In this document: positions 1-9,200 of the stretch, piece after piece
Position numbering within the stretch: the first letter of the stretch is position 1
How the letters are laid out: each line of letters begins with the position of its first letter
From: Lacrimispora xylanisolvens
Lineage (GTDB): Bacteria; Bacillota; Clostridia; Lachnospirales; Lachnospiraceae
Direction of reading: 5' to 3'
NCBI RefSeq assembly: GCF_002934545.1
Contig: NZ_PTJA01000005.1
Span: forward strand, 186,001 to 250,000
Length of the DNA stretch: 64,000 nucleotides
The notes under the pieces: model-generated
The model's input: the letters and a program-made list of their open reading frames with translations, nothing else
The model's database searches: none
What the model was told of the DNA's origin: nothing
Program-made: the position numbers and the translations under genes

Positions 1-814
1 TGGAATCCACGTCACCCATCTGATCCACGACAGACATCACACGGATGTCTGATTCTTTGCGGCCTTTTGTCTTTGCAATGTATTTGACGATTTCAGGCTG
101 AAATTCTTTCATATTCACTCCATCACGAACATAAAAATTCAGCAACTGAAACCGGTCGCCTTTTGGACTTACCACAGTGTCAGGGATAAATCCGGCCTGC
201 TTTTGCCCGTTGTTCAGAAGCATGGCAGCCAGGGGAGACAAATCCTTGTGATATACCCCCACCACAGTAAACTCCTGAGTATTCTTGTTGACAGTCATGC
301 GGAAAGTACGTCCTACGCAGTCGGCCGTTCCAAAAAGCTGCACTGCCCCCTTATCCTCCAGTACCACATGGTTTGCCGCTTTTTTTACATCTGCCTCATT
401 GATAAATCTGCCGTAAATAATATTCTGGGGCTGAACATCCGTATAATTATAGTCTACCCCCTGAAATTCGAATTTCACCTTTTTTAAGCGGTTTATCGCT
501 TCTGTATCAGCGCTTGAATTGGTATCAACGTACGCTATCTTATCATGAAAGACCTCTTTCACCCGTTCCATCTCATCTCTGTCAAAATAATCGGAACTGC
601 GGAAATCAGTCACCTCCCAGGATACCAGAATAAGGGCCCTGTTAATACCAACATCTTTATACGCATCTGTAAAAACATTTCTCATGCTGTCTCCAACAGA
701 TACAATGGCAATCACTGCGCCGATACCGATAATGATGCCCAGCATAGTGAGAAATGAACGCATTTTATTGGATCTAATGGCGTGTAACGCCATACTCATA
801 TTTTCTCTCAGCAT
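1..814 (-). CDS. MacB/FtsX-type ABC transporter permease, cut by window edge
   Basis: Membrane subunit of a tripartite MacAB-like exporter. Translating the minus strand from 814 gives a protein starting MLRENMSMALHAIRSNKMR, followed by a first transmembrane segment rich in I, G and V and then a long extracytoplasmic MacB core-like region (FxFQGVDYNY, GRFI, VGVYHKD). That layout (short cytoplasmic N-terminus, TM1, periplasmic-core domain) is typical of MacB-family permeases. No stop occurs before base 1, so about 271 residues are present and the C-terminal transmembrane helices lie outside. The ATG at 814 overlaps the end of the ATPase gene (ATGCTGA, 7 bases), indicating translational coupling. 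The ATPase is a separate polypeptide, unlike Gram-negative MacB where it is fused. The substrate (peptide, antibiotic or lipid) cannot be inferred. Confidence 0.88.
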   Translation of the reverse strand, partial: MLRENMSMALHAIRSNKMRSFLTMLGIIIGIGAVIAIVSVGDSMRNVFTDAYKDVGINRALILVSWEVTDFRSSDYFDRDEMERVKEVFHDKIAYVDTNSSADTEAINRLKKVKFEFQGVDYNYTDVQPQNIIYGRFINEADVKKAANHVVLEDKGAVQLFGTADCVGRTFRMTVNKNTQEFTVVGVYHKDLSPLAAMLLNNGQKQAGFIPDTVVSPKGDRFQLLNFYVRDGVNMKEFQPEIVKYIAKTKGRKESDIRVMSVVDQMGDVDS

Positions 815-1626
815 AATGCATCCCCACTCTGATACTCTGGTTCTTCCGGCTCTTCCGGCTCTTCCAGCTCTTCCTTCTCCCGCTTTGATATGGGAATATT
901 AGGTGTATCACTGACCAGATTTCCATCCCGGAAACGGATGATCCGATTGGTAAACGCGGCAATATCTTCTTCGTGAGTAACCAATACTACCGTTGCTCCC
1001 TCGTTATGCAGCTTGGAAAACAATTCCATGATTTCCACTGATGAAGCCGAATCTAAATTACCAGTGGGCTCATCTGCAAGTATCAGGGGCGGCTCGTTTG
1101 CCAGCGCTCTGGCTATTGCAACCCTCTGTCTCTGACCTCCGGATAATTCATTGGGCATATGTTCGTATCTGGTTCCCAGACCTACCCGTTCCAAAAGCTC
1201 AAGTGCTCTTTTTTCCCTCGCTTTTTTAGAGATGTGGGCATAGGTCATGGGAAGCTCCACATTCTTTAAAGCCGATGTTCTGGATATTAAGTTAAAGGAC
1301 TGAAAAACAAATCCGATTTTACGATTTCTGATGGCAGATAAATCATCTGACGGAAGATCCGCTGTATCAATGCCATCCAGAAAATAATGTCCCATGGTTG
1401 GCCGGTCCAGACAGCCAAGTATATTCATCAGTGTTGATTTTCCTGAACCTGACTGCCCCATAATGGCGACAAACTCGCCCCGCTTTATTGTTAAGTTTAC
1501 CCGCTTTAATCCCAGTACCTTAATGGAACCGGTATCATAAATCTTTACCATATCAACCAGTTTAATCAGATCTTCGCTGACATTCTGGGTGATATAGTCA
1601 GGTATCACTTCTTTCTTTTTCCACAT
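808..1626 (-). CDS. ABC transporter ATP-binding protein, MacB/LolD type
   Basis: Nucleotide-binding subunit, 272 residues, that energises the permease encoded downstream. Visible motifs in order: Walker A GQSGSGKST at residues 57-65, Q-loop Q109 in VFQSFNLI, signature LSGGQRQR at 161-168, Walker B LILADEPTG at 181-189 and the switch histidine in VTHEED near 218. The family's usual length is about 225-240; the excess is a C-terminal acidic tail with three EEPE-like repeats (about residues 252-265), which is unusual and probably unstructured. A GGGAGG ribosome-binding site lies 7 bases before the ATG. It is the middle gene of the adaptor-ATPase-permease operon, 12 bases after the adaptor gene and overlapping the permease by 7. 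Confidence 0.95.
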   Translation of the reverse strand: MWKKKEVIPDYITQNVSEDLIKLVDMVKIYDTGSIKVLGLKRVNLTIKRGEFVAIMGQSGSGKSTLMNILGCLDRPTMGHYFLDGIDTADLPSDDLSAIRNRKIGFVFQSFNLISRTSALKNVELPMTYAHISKKAREKRALELLERVGLGTRYEHMPNELSGGQRQRVAIARALANEPPLILADEPTGNLDSASSVEIMELFSKLHNEGATVVLVTHEEDIAAFTNRIIRFRDGNLVSDTPNIPISKREKEELEEPEEPEEPEYQSGDALC

Positions 1627-1638
1627 ATAACATCCTCC

Positions 1639-3018
1639 CTATTGCTGAGACGGAAGCACGTGTACCGTCATTCCATCTGTAATCATAGGGGATGGTGCTT
1701 CAATCAGCTGCAGACCTTCTGTTAAGGCGCCCTCTTCGTCCGGTATGATCTCCGCTTCAATATCGCTTTCTACACCGGTCTTTACAGGTATGTATTTGAC
1801 AGTGTTGTTAACAACGGAAGCTACTGCCATGGTTCCGTCGGGATTCTGAATCAGCGCCGAAATAGGAACGACCCATACATCTTCGGCTTTTTGCAGTTCG
1901 ATTTTAGCCTTTGCCGTAATTCCTGCAATCAGCTTTGTATTCTGGTCAATGATTCGAATGGTGGTTGGGATGACACGTTCCGTAGAACCGCCTCCCTTTT
2001 CTTCTCCAGTCGGGGAAATATCCGTTACTTCACCGTTTACTGTATCACCATTTAAGATGTCTGCGTTAATCGCTACCGGCTGCCCTACTTTTACCTTGCC
2101 GATGGAATATTCACTTACGTTAATTTTCATCTCAAGGACATCCAGGTTATTAATGATAAACATGGGCTTATCGTCATCGGTTTTATCCGCAAAACGCCCC
2201 ACCTTGCAATTTACCCTTACAACAGTTCCTGCGATAGGACTGGTTACTTTTGTATTCTCCAGCGCTTCCTTTTTCTGCTCCAGCTCAAATGCTTCTTTTT
2301 CAATCTGCAGAGAATAGGATTCATTGGCTACCGGTTTCCCATCCTTAATCGTATAGGTGGTAAGCTCCCTGGCCGCATCATTCATGGTATTGGTGGCAGT
2401 CTCCAGCTCAACTCCCGTGGCACTTCCACCCTGATAAAGAAGAAGGGTTCTGTTGTAATTTGCTTTTGCCGTCTCAAACTCCTGCTTTGCCTTGGCATAA
2501 CCATTTTCTGCTTCCAGCTGTTTATCTTTATATGTACTGACAGCAAGATCATAAGCATTCTGAGCTATATCCACTCCTTTTTTCGCGTCCTTATCATCAA
2601 GGGTGGCCAACAGCTGCCCCTTCTCTACCTTGTCACCCTCTTTTACCTTTAGTTCCAGGATCTCAGCATGTAAATTTGAAACCACCTCCACACTGTCCGT
2701 ACCCTGTACCGGACCGCTTACAGAAAGGATTTCCGTAACTTCACCTTTCTTTAAAGGTGTTGCTGTAACCGGCATAGCTGCACTTTTTCCGCCTGCCACA
2801 CTTTTAAAGGCAATAAAAAGGAACACTACAGTAACTGCAGAGCCCATAATAATTTTCTTTTTTCTGCTCCATTTTTTCTTAAAAAGCTTTTTCTTCTTTT
2901 TACCCCCGTGCTCCTCAGTCATCAGATGCTCCAATTCTTTTTCAAAGTCATCATCGGCCATAGGACCGGCTTGCGCCACTTGCATTTCTTCTTCTATTTT
3001 CTTCCTGAAAAATTTCAT
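1639..3018 (-). CDS. MacA/HlyD-type efflux adaptor protein
   Basis: Membrane-anchored adaptor of 459 residues that would bridge the ABC exporter and the cell-envelope side. An N-terminal cytoplasmic stretch of about 45 residues rich in Lys/Glu precedes one transmembrane segment (KKIIMGSAVTVVFLFIAF), then a biotinyl-lipoyl-like half (VSNLHAEILELKVKEGDKV), a long alpha-helical hairpin (YDLAVSTYKDKQ through KKEALENTK), the second half (VTSPIAGTVVRV) and beta-barrel domains. This order is diagnostic of HlyD/MacA proteins. I chose the ATG at 3018 because GGAGGG sits 7 bases upstream (3025-3030); an in-frame ATG five codons earlier lacks a site and overlaps that SD. First gene of the three-gene exporter operon. 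Confidence 0.93.
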   Translation of the reverse strand: MKFFRKKIEEEMQVAQAGPMADDDFEKELEHLMTEEHGGKKKKKLFKKKWSRKKKIIMGSAVTVVFLFIAFKSVAGGKSAAMPVTATPLKKGEVTEILSVSGPVQGTDSVEVVSNLHAEILELKVKEGDKVEKGQLLATLDDKDAKKGVDIAQNAYDLAVSTYKDKQLEAENGYAKAKQEFETAKANYNRTLLLYQGGSATGVELETATNTMNDAARELTTYTIKDGKPVANESYSLQIEKEAFELEQKKEALENTKVTSPIAGTVVRVNCKVGRFADKTDDDKPMFIINNLDVLEMKINVSEYSIGKVKVGQPVAINADILNGDTVNGEVTDISPTGEEKGGGSTERVIPTTIRIIDQNTKLIAGITAKAKIELQKAEDVWVVPISALIQNPDGTMAVASVVNNTVKYIPVKTGVESDIEAEIIPDEEGALTEGLQLIEAPSPMITDGMTVHVLPSQQ

Positions 3019-3054
3019 GCTCGTACCCTCCATATCAATTTCTGTCTCTATCCT

Positions 3055-3083
3055 ATTATAGCGGGGTGTTATAATGATTTAAA
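3055..3083 (-). promoter_or_regulatory. Probable sigma-A promoter of the MacA/MacB operon
   Basis: On the minus strand a perfect TATAAT occurs at 3060-3055 with TTTAAA 17 bases upstream (3083-3078), 36 bases before the adaptor start codon. Four of six -35 bases match the consensus. No operator-like repeat is obvious. Confidence 0.6.
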
Positions 3084-3127
3084 TATTAAAATTCTTATAA
3101 TTTTCTAAATTTTTCCAAATAAATCGT

Positions 3128-3163
3128 AAAAACTGCTGTAAGAACGAATTTTCCTTACAGCAG
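3128..3163 (-). terminator. Intrinsic terminator of the opu operon
   Basis: Read on the minus strand, CTGCTGTAAG and CTTACAGCAG form a perfect 10-bp stem (3163-3154 with 3142-3133) with an 11-base loop, followed directly by TTTTT. It lies 12 bases after the stop of the small membrane protein gene at 3175. Confidence 0.9.
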
Positions 3164-3174
3164 TCTCCTGTTAA

Positions 3175-3453
3175 TCATTGTAAATTTAAAATTTTTATCA
3201 TCTTTTTAAGGAAAAGAACTGTAACAAACAGAAAAAGCATTCCAGCTCCCTGATAAAGATAAGGGATTGAAAAAAAGCTTAATGTCCATAAAAGAAAAAG
3301 AAGTAATGCATCTGCCCTTAAATACGTTCCAAACGCATAACTAATCCCTGCTTCCTTCTGTGTCAGTTCCTTCTCTCCAGCGATCAGCCGGCATATACCG
3401 GGGCTGCAAAAGCAATGGGAAAGAATGAAAAACAACACAAAAGAAAAAATCAT
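3175..3453 (-). CDS. Small membrane protein at the end of the opu operon
   Basis: A 92-residue hydrophobic protein that I do not recognise. It has an N-terminal transmembrane segment (MIFSFVLFFILSHCF), a short loop containing the possible lipobox-like LSHC and the polar stretch AGEKELTQKEAG, then two closely spaced hydrophobic segments (ADALLLFLLWTLSFFSIPYLY and AGMLFLFVTVLFL) and a basic C-terminus. The start codon overlaps the stop of the solute-binding permease gene (ATGA), and the operon terminator follows at once, so it is co-expressed with the importer. An accessory or stabilising role in solute uptake is only a guess from position. Confidence 0.65.
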   Translation of the reverse strand: MIFSFVLFFILSHCFCSPGICRLIAGEKELTQKEAGISYAFGTYLRADALLLFLLWTLSFFSIPYLYQGAGMLFLFVTVLFLKKMIKILNLQ

Positions 3454-5015
3454 GATATCAGCCCGCTTTCTCTTAAGAAATCTCCAGCCACCTTTTCCGG
3501 GGTCTGCTGCAGTTCATCCACTTTATAGTTCAGTTCCGCCATGACATCGTCTGTGAGCAACACTCCCAGTTCTTCTAACAATCCTGGTAATTCCGGACAT
3601 TCTTCCAGTGCTTCTTCCCTTACCACAGGCATGGCAAAGTAAGGAGGGAAAAAGTGTTTGTCATCAGTCAGTGTCTTTAGCTGAAATTTCTTTAAGAGTC
3701 CGTCCGTGGCAAATGCATCCACCACATCCACCTCTCCACCAGCCAGTGCGGTATAGCGGGGTGAGCCGTCAATGGTAAGTTTATTACCCATTTTAAATCC
3801 ATAAGTATTTTCTATTCCAGTCAATCCGTCTTCTCTGTTGGAAAACTCAAACGTAGTGCCAGAAGTCATAGTACCTGCTATCCTGGATAAATCACTGACT
3901 GTCCCGATTCCATATTTCTTAGCAGTCTCCTGGCTGACTGCAAGTACATAAGTATTGTTAAACTGCATTTGTTTTAAAACCGCCAGATCAAAACGCTCTC
4001 CATATTCCTTTTTCACGGTTTCATAAACCTTTTCCATATCACTGATTGGCGGATATTTTAACATATCTGTATATGCAGTTCCGCTGTATTCAATATAAAG
4101 ATCAATATCTCCGCTCTTTAGTGCGCCTGCACAAACCTGAGTTCCACCCAGACTCAGCCTGCGGTTCACTTTTATATCAGTTCTTGCTTCTACTAAATCC
4201 GCCACCAGATTCCCCAATATTTCCTGTTCCGTAAAATCCTTAGAGCCGATGGAAATAGTCCTGCCCTCCTGATTGCCGGTGCCGATTGAAGTAAATAAAA
4301 ATACGGCTGCAAGCAGAACTGCCGCTGCACCAAGCCCCGCTTTCTGAACGGTTCTTTTCTTTATTTTCTCTGCTTTATCTCCCTTTTGCAGACTGATGGG
4401 GGTAACCAGTTTTTCAACCAGTCCGATGATAAAGTCAACCGTTAAAGCCAGCATACACGCTGGAATGGCTCCTGCCAGAATCTGGTTGTTATTCACTGTC
4501 CTGATTCCGGAAAAGACCAGATAACCCAGTCCGCCCGCTCCGATAAATGCAGCCATGGTCATAAGTCCTACTGCTGTGACAGATGCAATTCTCACTCCTG
4601 CCATAATTACCGGAAGGGCAAGAGGGATCTGAACCTTTGTCAGAACCTGTAAGGGCGTCAGGCCAATTCCTCTGGCTGCTTCGATTGTCTGTGGATTTAA
4701 ATTTTCGATACCTGTATAGGTGTTTTTTATGATGGGAAGCAGAGAATAAAGAACAACCGCAACAATAGCGGGAACGGTACCAATACCAAGCAGCGGAATC
4801 ATAAATCCCAGCAATGCCATACTTGGAATGGCCTGAATAATATTTGCTGCTGTCAGCACTGGTTTATTGGCTTTTGATGCATAGGCGATTAATATTCCGA
4901 GAGGCACACCAATTAAGATTGCAAGCCCCACGGATATTGCTGTCAGCTTCACATGTTCAATCAGCAAGGTTATGATCTGCGGGTAACTGTCTCCAATATA
5001 AGTCCAAAAATTCAT
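3450..5015 (-). CDS. Osmoprotectant ABC transporter permease fused to substrate-binding domain (OpuC/OpuF type)
   Basis: A 521-residue fusion that imports betaine, choline or carnitine-like solutes. Residues 1 to about 210 are a ProW-type permease with about six transmembrane helices and the coupling motif region GLTPLQVLTKVQIPLALPVIMAG. A further hydrophobic anchor (GLGAAAVLLAAVFLFTSIG) leads into an OpuAC/QAT-type binding domain from about residue 250 (ISIGSKDFTEQEILGNL, GGTQVCAGALKSGDIDLYIEYSGT, FFPPYFAMPVV). Such permease-binding fusions are common in Firmicutes. The ATG follows directly after the ATPase stop (TAAATG), with GGAGGAG inside the end of that gene. The exact solute cannot be read without modelling the aromatic cage. 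Confidence 0.92.
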   Translation of the reverse strand: MNFWTYIGDSYPQIITLLIEHVKLTAISVGLAILIGVPLGILIAYASKANKPVLTAANIIQAIPSMALLGFMIPLLGIGTVPAIVAVVLYSLLPIIKNTYTGIENLNPQTIEAARGIGLTPLQVLTKVQIPLALPVIMAGVRIASVTAVGLMTMAAFIGAGGLGYLVFSGIRTVNNNQILAGAIPACMLALTVDFIIGLVEKLVTPISLQKGDKAEKIKKRTVQKAGLGAAAVLLAAVFLFTSIGTGNQEGRTISIGSKDFTEQEILGNLVADLVEARTDIKVNRRLSLGGTQVCAGALKSGDIDLYIEYSGTAYTDMLKYPPISDMEKVYETVKKEYGERFDLAVLKQMQFNNTYVLAVSQETAKKYGIGTVSDLSRIAGTMTSGTTFEFSNREDGLTGIENTYGFKMGNKLTIDGSPRYTALAGGEVDVVDAFATDGLLKKFQLKTLTDDKHFFPPYFAMPVVREEALEECPELPGLLEELGVLLTDDVMAELNYKVDELQQTPEKVAGDFLRESGLIS

Positions 5016-6149
5016 TTACGCATCTCCTCCTTCATACTCAAAATATTGCTGACTTAAGGTGGTTACCAGACTGCTTTTTGTAATCAGACCTTTTAAACGT
5101 CTGCTTTCATCCACAACCGGGACGGCAGATACTTTATAATCGGTAACGATCTTCAAGGCATCCAGAATATTCTCATCTGGCTGCAGTACTTTAAAATCCT
5201 GGGTCATATATTCTTTCGCCTGTTTTGACTTATCTTCCACGCTTCTTAACACGCTGGCTTTTACCATGCCTTCCAGGCGCCGGCTTTCCCTGTCAATAAT
5301 CAACAGCGTGTCTACTTTATTCTGACGCATCTTATCCACACATTTTAATATGGAAAGATCTTTTGCTGCTGTAACCGGCTGGTCAATCATAATATCAGAT
5401 ACCCGGATAAATTCCGGAGAGGACCAGATTCTGTTTTTACCCACAAAGTTTGATACAAATTCATCTGACGGATTATTTAAAATATTCTCTGGTGTATCAT
5501 ATTGTAAAATGTCTCCGTCCTTCATAATACAGATCATGTCGGCAATTTTAATGGCCTCATCCATATCATGTGTAACAAAAATGATTGTTTTTTTCAGCTT
5601 GCCCTGAAGCAGCACCAGTTCATCCTGTAAATCGGAACGGGTCATGGGATCCAATGCGGAAAACGGTTCATCCATGAGAATAATATCCGGGTCTGTAGCA
5701 AAGGCTCTGGCTACACCCACACGCTGCTGCTGTCCTCCACTGAGCTCCGTAGGATACCGGTCTAAAAACTCACTGCAATCCAGCCCGACCATCTGCATCA
5801 ATCTTTTTGTATTCTCTTCCCTGTCCTTTAACGGCATTTTCTCAAGCCTGGGGATCAGCTCTATGTTCTCTCTTATGGTCATATGGGGAAAGAGTCCTGT
5901 CTGCTGGATGACATAGCCGATTCTTCTTCTCAAGGTAACTTCATCCATGGCAGCAGTATCTTTGCCGTCAATACAAATCGTTCCGGAGGTAGGTTTTATC
6001 AGGCGGTTTATCATCTTTAAAAGCGTTGTCTTTCCACAGCCGCTCTCTCCAATAATTGCCACCAGGCTTCCTTTTTGTACGGTAAAGGTAATATCATTGA
6101 GAACCTTTTTTGTCTTATACTGTTTTGAAATATTCTCAAATTTTATCAT
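5016..6149 (-). CDS. opuCA: Osmoprotectant ABC transporter ATPase with CBS pair (OpuCA/ProV type)
   Basis: A 377-residue ATPase of the compatible-solute importer. Walker A GESGCGKTT lies near residue 35, the signature LSGGQQQR near 140, Walker B DIILMDEPFSALDP near 160 and the H-loop FVTHDMDEA near 195. Two C-terminal CBS domains follow (about residues 255-375; VDTLLIIDRESRRLEGMV and VSAVPVVDESRRLKGLI). CBS pairs in OpuA-type ATPases sense ionic strength or c-di-AMP. I prefer ATG at 6149 (AGGAG 8 bases upstream) to the TTG codon just before it. First gene of a three-gene operon whose promoter is covered by a long inverted repeat. Confidence 0.94.
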   Translation of the reverse strand: MIKFENISKQYKTKKVLNDITFTVQKGSLVAIIGESGCGKTTLLKMINRLIKPTSGTICIDGKDTAAMDEVTLRRRIGYVIQQTGLFPHMTIRENIELIPRLEKMPLKDREENTKRLMQMVGLDCSEFLDRYPTELSGGQQQRVGVARAFATDPDIILMDEPFSALDPMTRSDLQDELVLLQGKLKKTIIFVTHDMDEAIKIADMICIMKDGDILQYDTPENILNNPSDEFVSNFVGKNRIWSSPEFIRVSDIMIDQPVTAAKDLSILKCVDKMRQNKVDTLLIIDRESRRLEGMVKASVLRSVEDKSKQAKEYMTQDFKVLQPDENILDALKIVTDYKVSAVPVVDESRRLKGLITKSSLVTTLSQQYFEYEGGDA

Positions 6150-6171
6150 CAATTACGCTCCTTTCTTATTT

Positions 6172-6213
6172 AGTGACAACTTATATTATATGTTAAAGTT
6201 GTCACTTTGTCAA
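6172..6213 (-). promoter_or_regulatory. Consensus promoter inside an 11-bp inverted repeat (opu operator)
   Basis: Minus strand: TTGACA at 6213-6208, a 17-base spacer, then TATAAT at 6190-6185, a perfect consensus sigma-A promoter. The arms AGTGACAACTT (6172-6182) and AAGTTGTCACT (6196-6206) form a perfect 11-bp inverted repeat with a 13-bp spacer; the -10 box lies in and beside the spacer, so a dimer or tetramer bound here would block RNA polymerase. This fits repression of a strong osmotic-stress promoter. The regulator is not shown by the sequence; the GntR-RCK_C protein at 15135-15773 is the best local candidate. Confidence 0.85.
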
Positions 6214-6220
6214 ATCACGA

Positions 6221-6261
6221 AATAAGACCACAGGATTTTGTACGCTTCCTGCGGTCTTATT
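6221..6261 (-). terminator. Terminator of the surface-protein gene
   Basis: A 15-bp near-perfect stem (6221-6235 with 6247-6261, one G-T pair) with an 11-base loop follows the stop at 6277. The T tract on the minus side is short (ATTTCG), so efficiency is uncertain. It also separates this gene from the opu promoter downstream. Confidence 0.75.
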
Positions 6262-6276
6262 TTCAAATGGTTTTAT

Positions 6277-9200
6277 TTATTTTCTTACGCCCTTTTCATC
6301 CACTTCATAGTCATCTACTTTCGTGCTTCTGGCAAGGGAGCCGTCAGCGTTAAAGTAGTACCATTTTCCCTGGATTTCAATCCAGCGGCCGGATACCAGG
6401 ATACCACTGCCATCGAAGAAATACGTTACATCATTAATGGTCTGCCAGTCAGTGACGGCTTTTCCTTCTCTGTAGAACAGGTACTGACCGCTGTCATTTT
6501 TCGCCCATTTTTCGGCAGTGGAGGGATCAATGGTCAGCTTGATGTAGCGGTGAAGCATAGCGGCAATCTCAGCGCGGCTTGCATTGGCCTTTGGATTAAA
6601 GCTGCTTCCTTCTTTTGACAGGATAACACCTGCCTTCTGCATTGCTGCTACTGCTTCCTGATATCCGCTCTGAATCTTTGCTGCATCACTAAAGACTACG
6701 GCACTGCGGACCTGAGGAAGCTTATATTCTGTTGCTTTCGCATAGTTTGCCAGGATGGCTGCTGCCTCTTCACGGGATAATGAATGATCTGGGGCAACCT
6801 GGCTGTTTTCCCAGTTTCCTGTTATCCCATTTTCTTTCGCCCACTGAATATATGGGCTGTATTCGCTGTCTGCCATTCCATCTTTTAAATAAGCATTTGG
6901 ATCAATGTCCGCCAGTTTTCCAAGAGCTTTTGCCAGTACTTTCAGGGTAATGGCATTGTCCGGAGAAAATTCGTTTTCGGATATACCGTTGATCAGACCT
7001 CTGCCAACTACATAATCAATGGAATCCTTGGCCCAATGACTGCTGGTATCCTTTAATTTTGCTGCCGGGGTTTCATAACCCAATCCATATACAGAAAAAT
7101 GGTTTGTGGTAAAAATCACGCTTCTGCTGTTTCTGTCATAGGCAGAACCTTTCACACGGGCTGGATTTCCCTGCTCATCCACATAAACTGCATACAGTCC
7201 TCCAATTGCTTCCTCCGATGTTGGAGTATAAGGAATACTTACGAAAACAGAACCAGTACCAAAGTTAGAAACATGTTTTGTTCCGCTTTCATAGCTTGCC
7301 TTTAAATCATAGACAGGGCGTGTGCCGATCTGGCTTCTTGCCGCTCCGCTAAGTGTGGTTGGCTCCACTTTTTTTGCCGTAAGCTGTACATCTGCATTGG
7401 CCTGGCGGTTAATTTCCGTGACTGCAGCCAGATTAATTCCGATTGTGATATCCGGCCGGTCAATCATCATTTCTACACTGGAAATTTTATTACTTATTAC
7501 CTGCTGCTGTATGTTTTTCGGTAAGTTTACTGTTACGGCAGAGGCGTCCATGCCACCTGTAGATACCTGGAGTGCTACTTTTATATCTCCTGCATTTACA
7601 CCTTTTTTCGCTGCGTTTGCTCTGGCGTTAGCGATTGCGTCCGTAATATTTTTGTCAGTAACGCTTACGGCTGCATTTCCACTGTTGTCAACGGTTGCCG
7701 TACTCTGGGCCGCTCCTGTAATCGCCTGGGTGGGGATAGAGGAAGAACCGCTTGTGGAAGAGGAGGAATCACCGGAGCTATTGCCGGAATTTCCGCCTGT
7801 GTTTCCGCCTGTGTTTCCGCCTGTGTTTCCACCGTTACTTGTGCCTGGCTGTCCGATTGTTATAGTCATAGAATCAGCGCTGGCGAGAAACAGTTCAGTT
7901 TCTGCAAAACGTACCACATAAGAACCAGCGGACAGACCCGTGATTTCTCCGTTTTCATTGGAGATTACCTCTTTGTATGATCCGTTGTCTTTCTTATACT
8001 CATATCTGGTATTGGGAATCAGTCCAGTGATCTTACCGTTATTGCCGCCATTTTCAGTGGCATTTGTCACATCGGGCTTTGCTGGAGCGCTTGCCTTCGT
8101 GCCTTTGTTAACCGTAAGGATACCAAATACTTTCTGACCAGCTGCATGAGTCTGTGTTTTTTCTGTTGTAAGACTGATTCGAATGGTTCCTGCTTTGGTA
8201 ACCGTAAGTATATTACCTGAAATGGTACCAGCACCCGTACTTTCTTCCTCAATGGCATAAATCCGTTTTCCTGCATTCTTATCTACAGTAAACAATGAGG
8301 TGATTTGTGAGAGATCTATGGTTGTTCCGCTGAAAGAAACAGTTGCTTTTCCCCCCACATTTTTAATTGCTGTTTTTCTGCTGATTTTTAAATCAGATGC
8401 AACTATATCATCTGCAAAAACATAATTAACACTTGCATTTCCATTTCTTACAATTGCGGGTTCCGTGAATTCTCCCTCAACCTTCTGGAGAATAACCATC
8501 CCATCGTCAATGATTCCATATCTGGCATGTATGGCAGTGGCAATTCCATCAAGACTGCTGACAGAACTGCTTTTGGCAAATACAGTGCCGTCTGTAATTT
8601 CAATTCCACTGTCTGATACAATACCAACGCTTCTATAATAAGCATCTCCTGCTATGGAAGTAATTTCGCCACCGCTGATATAAAGAATGCCCACTGCATA
8701 AATGCCGGCACTATACGTTCCAAAGGTATCTCCTGCTGAAATCTGAAGTCGTCCTGTATTGCCAGCCATTTCCATGTCACCGGTGCAATAGATACCTGCG
8801 AAGTTAGAATCACTATTTGTATCTGAAACACTTACATGGTTGTCGCTGTCATCAGCCAGAAGAACTCTTGTTCCAGCGGGAAGTTTAATTCCAATCTCAT
8901 CAGAACTGATTATATTAATCCCCTCTAATAAAAGTACACCTTGGGAATGAAACCATTTCCAGCCCTCGGAAGTATCATCGATGTCACTTATTATTGGATT
9001 CTTACTGACTAATTCTCCATTTAAGTCCCGGTACCAGACGAGGTCTGATGTTAAATCCAGCATGTCACTTCGAAGCCCTGCCTGTTCAATTTTAAACCTG
9101 GCGTCGCTATTCTTTGCAACGGATAATGCCTGTGCACTTTCCAGCTTATCGGCCGGAATAGTAATACTCATGGTTTCATATGATTTCCGGGTTGGAGTGC

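Noticed and set aside
7322-7921. A long open frame (199 residues) opposite the surface-protein gene
   Set aside because: It is the mirror of repetitive codons in the surface protein, is rich in P/S/A without domain features, and lacks a ribosome site.
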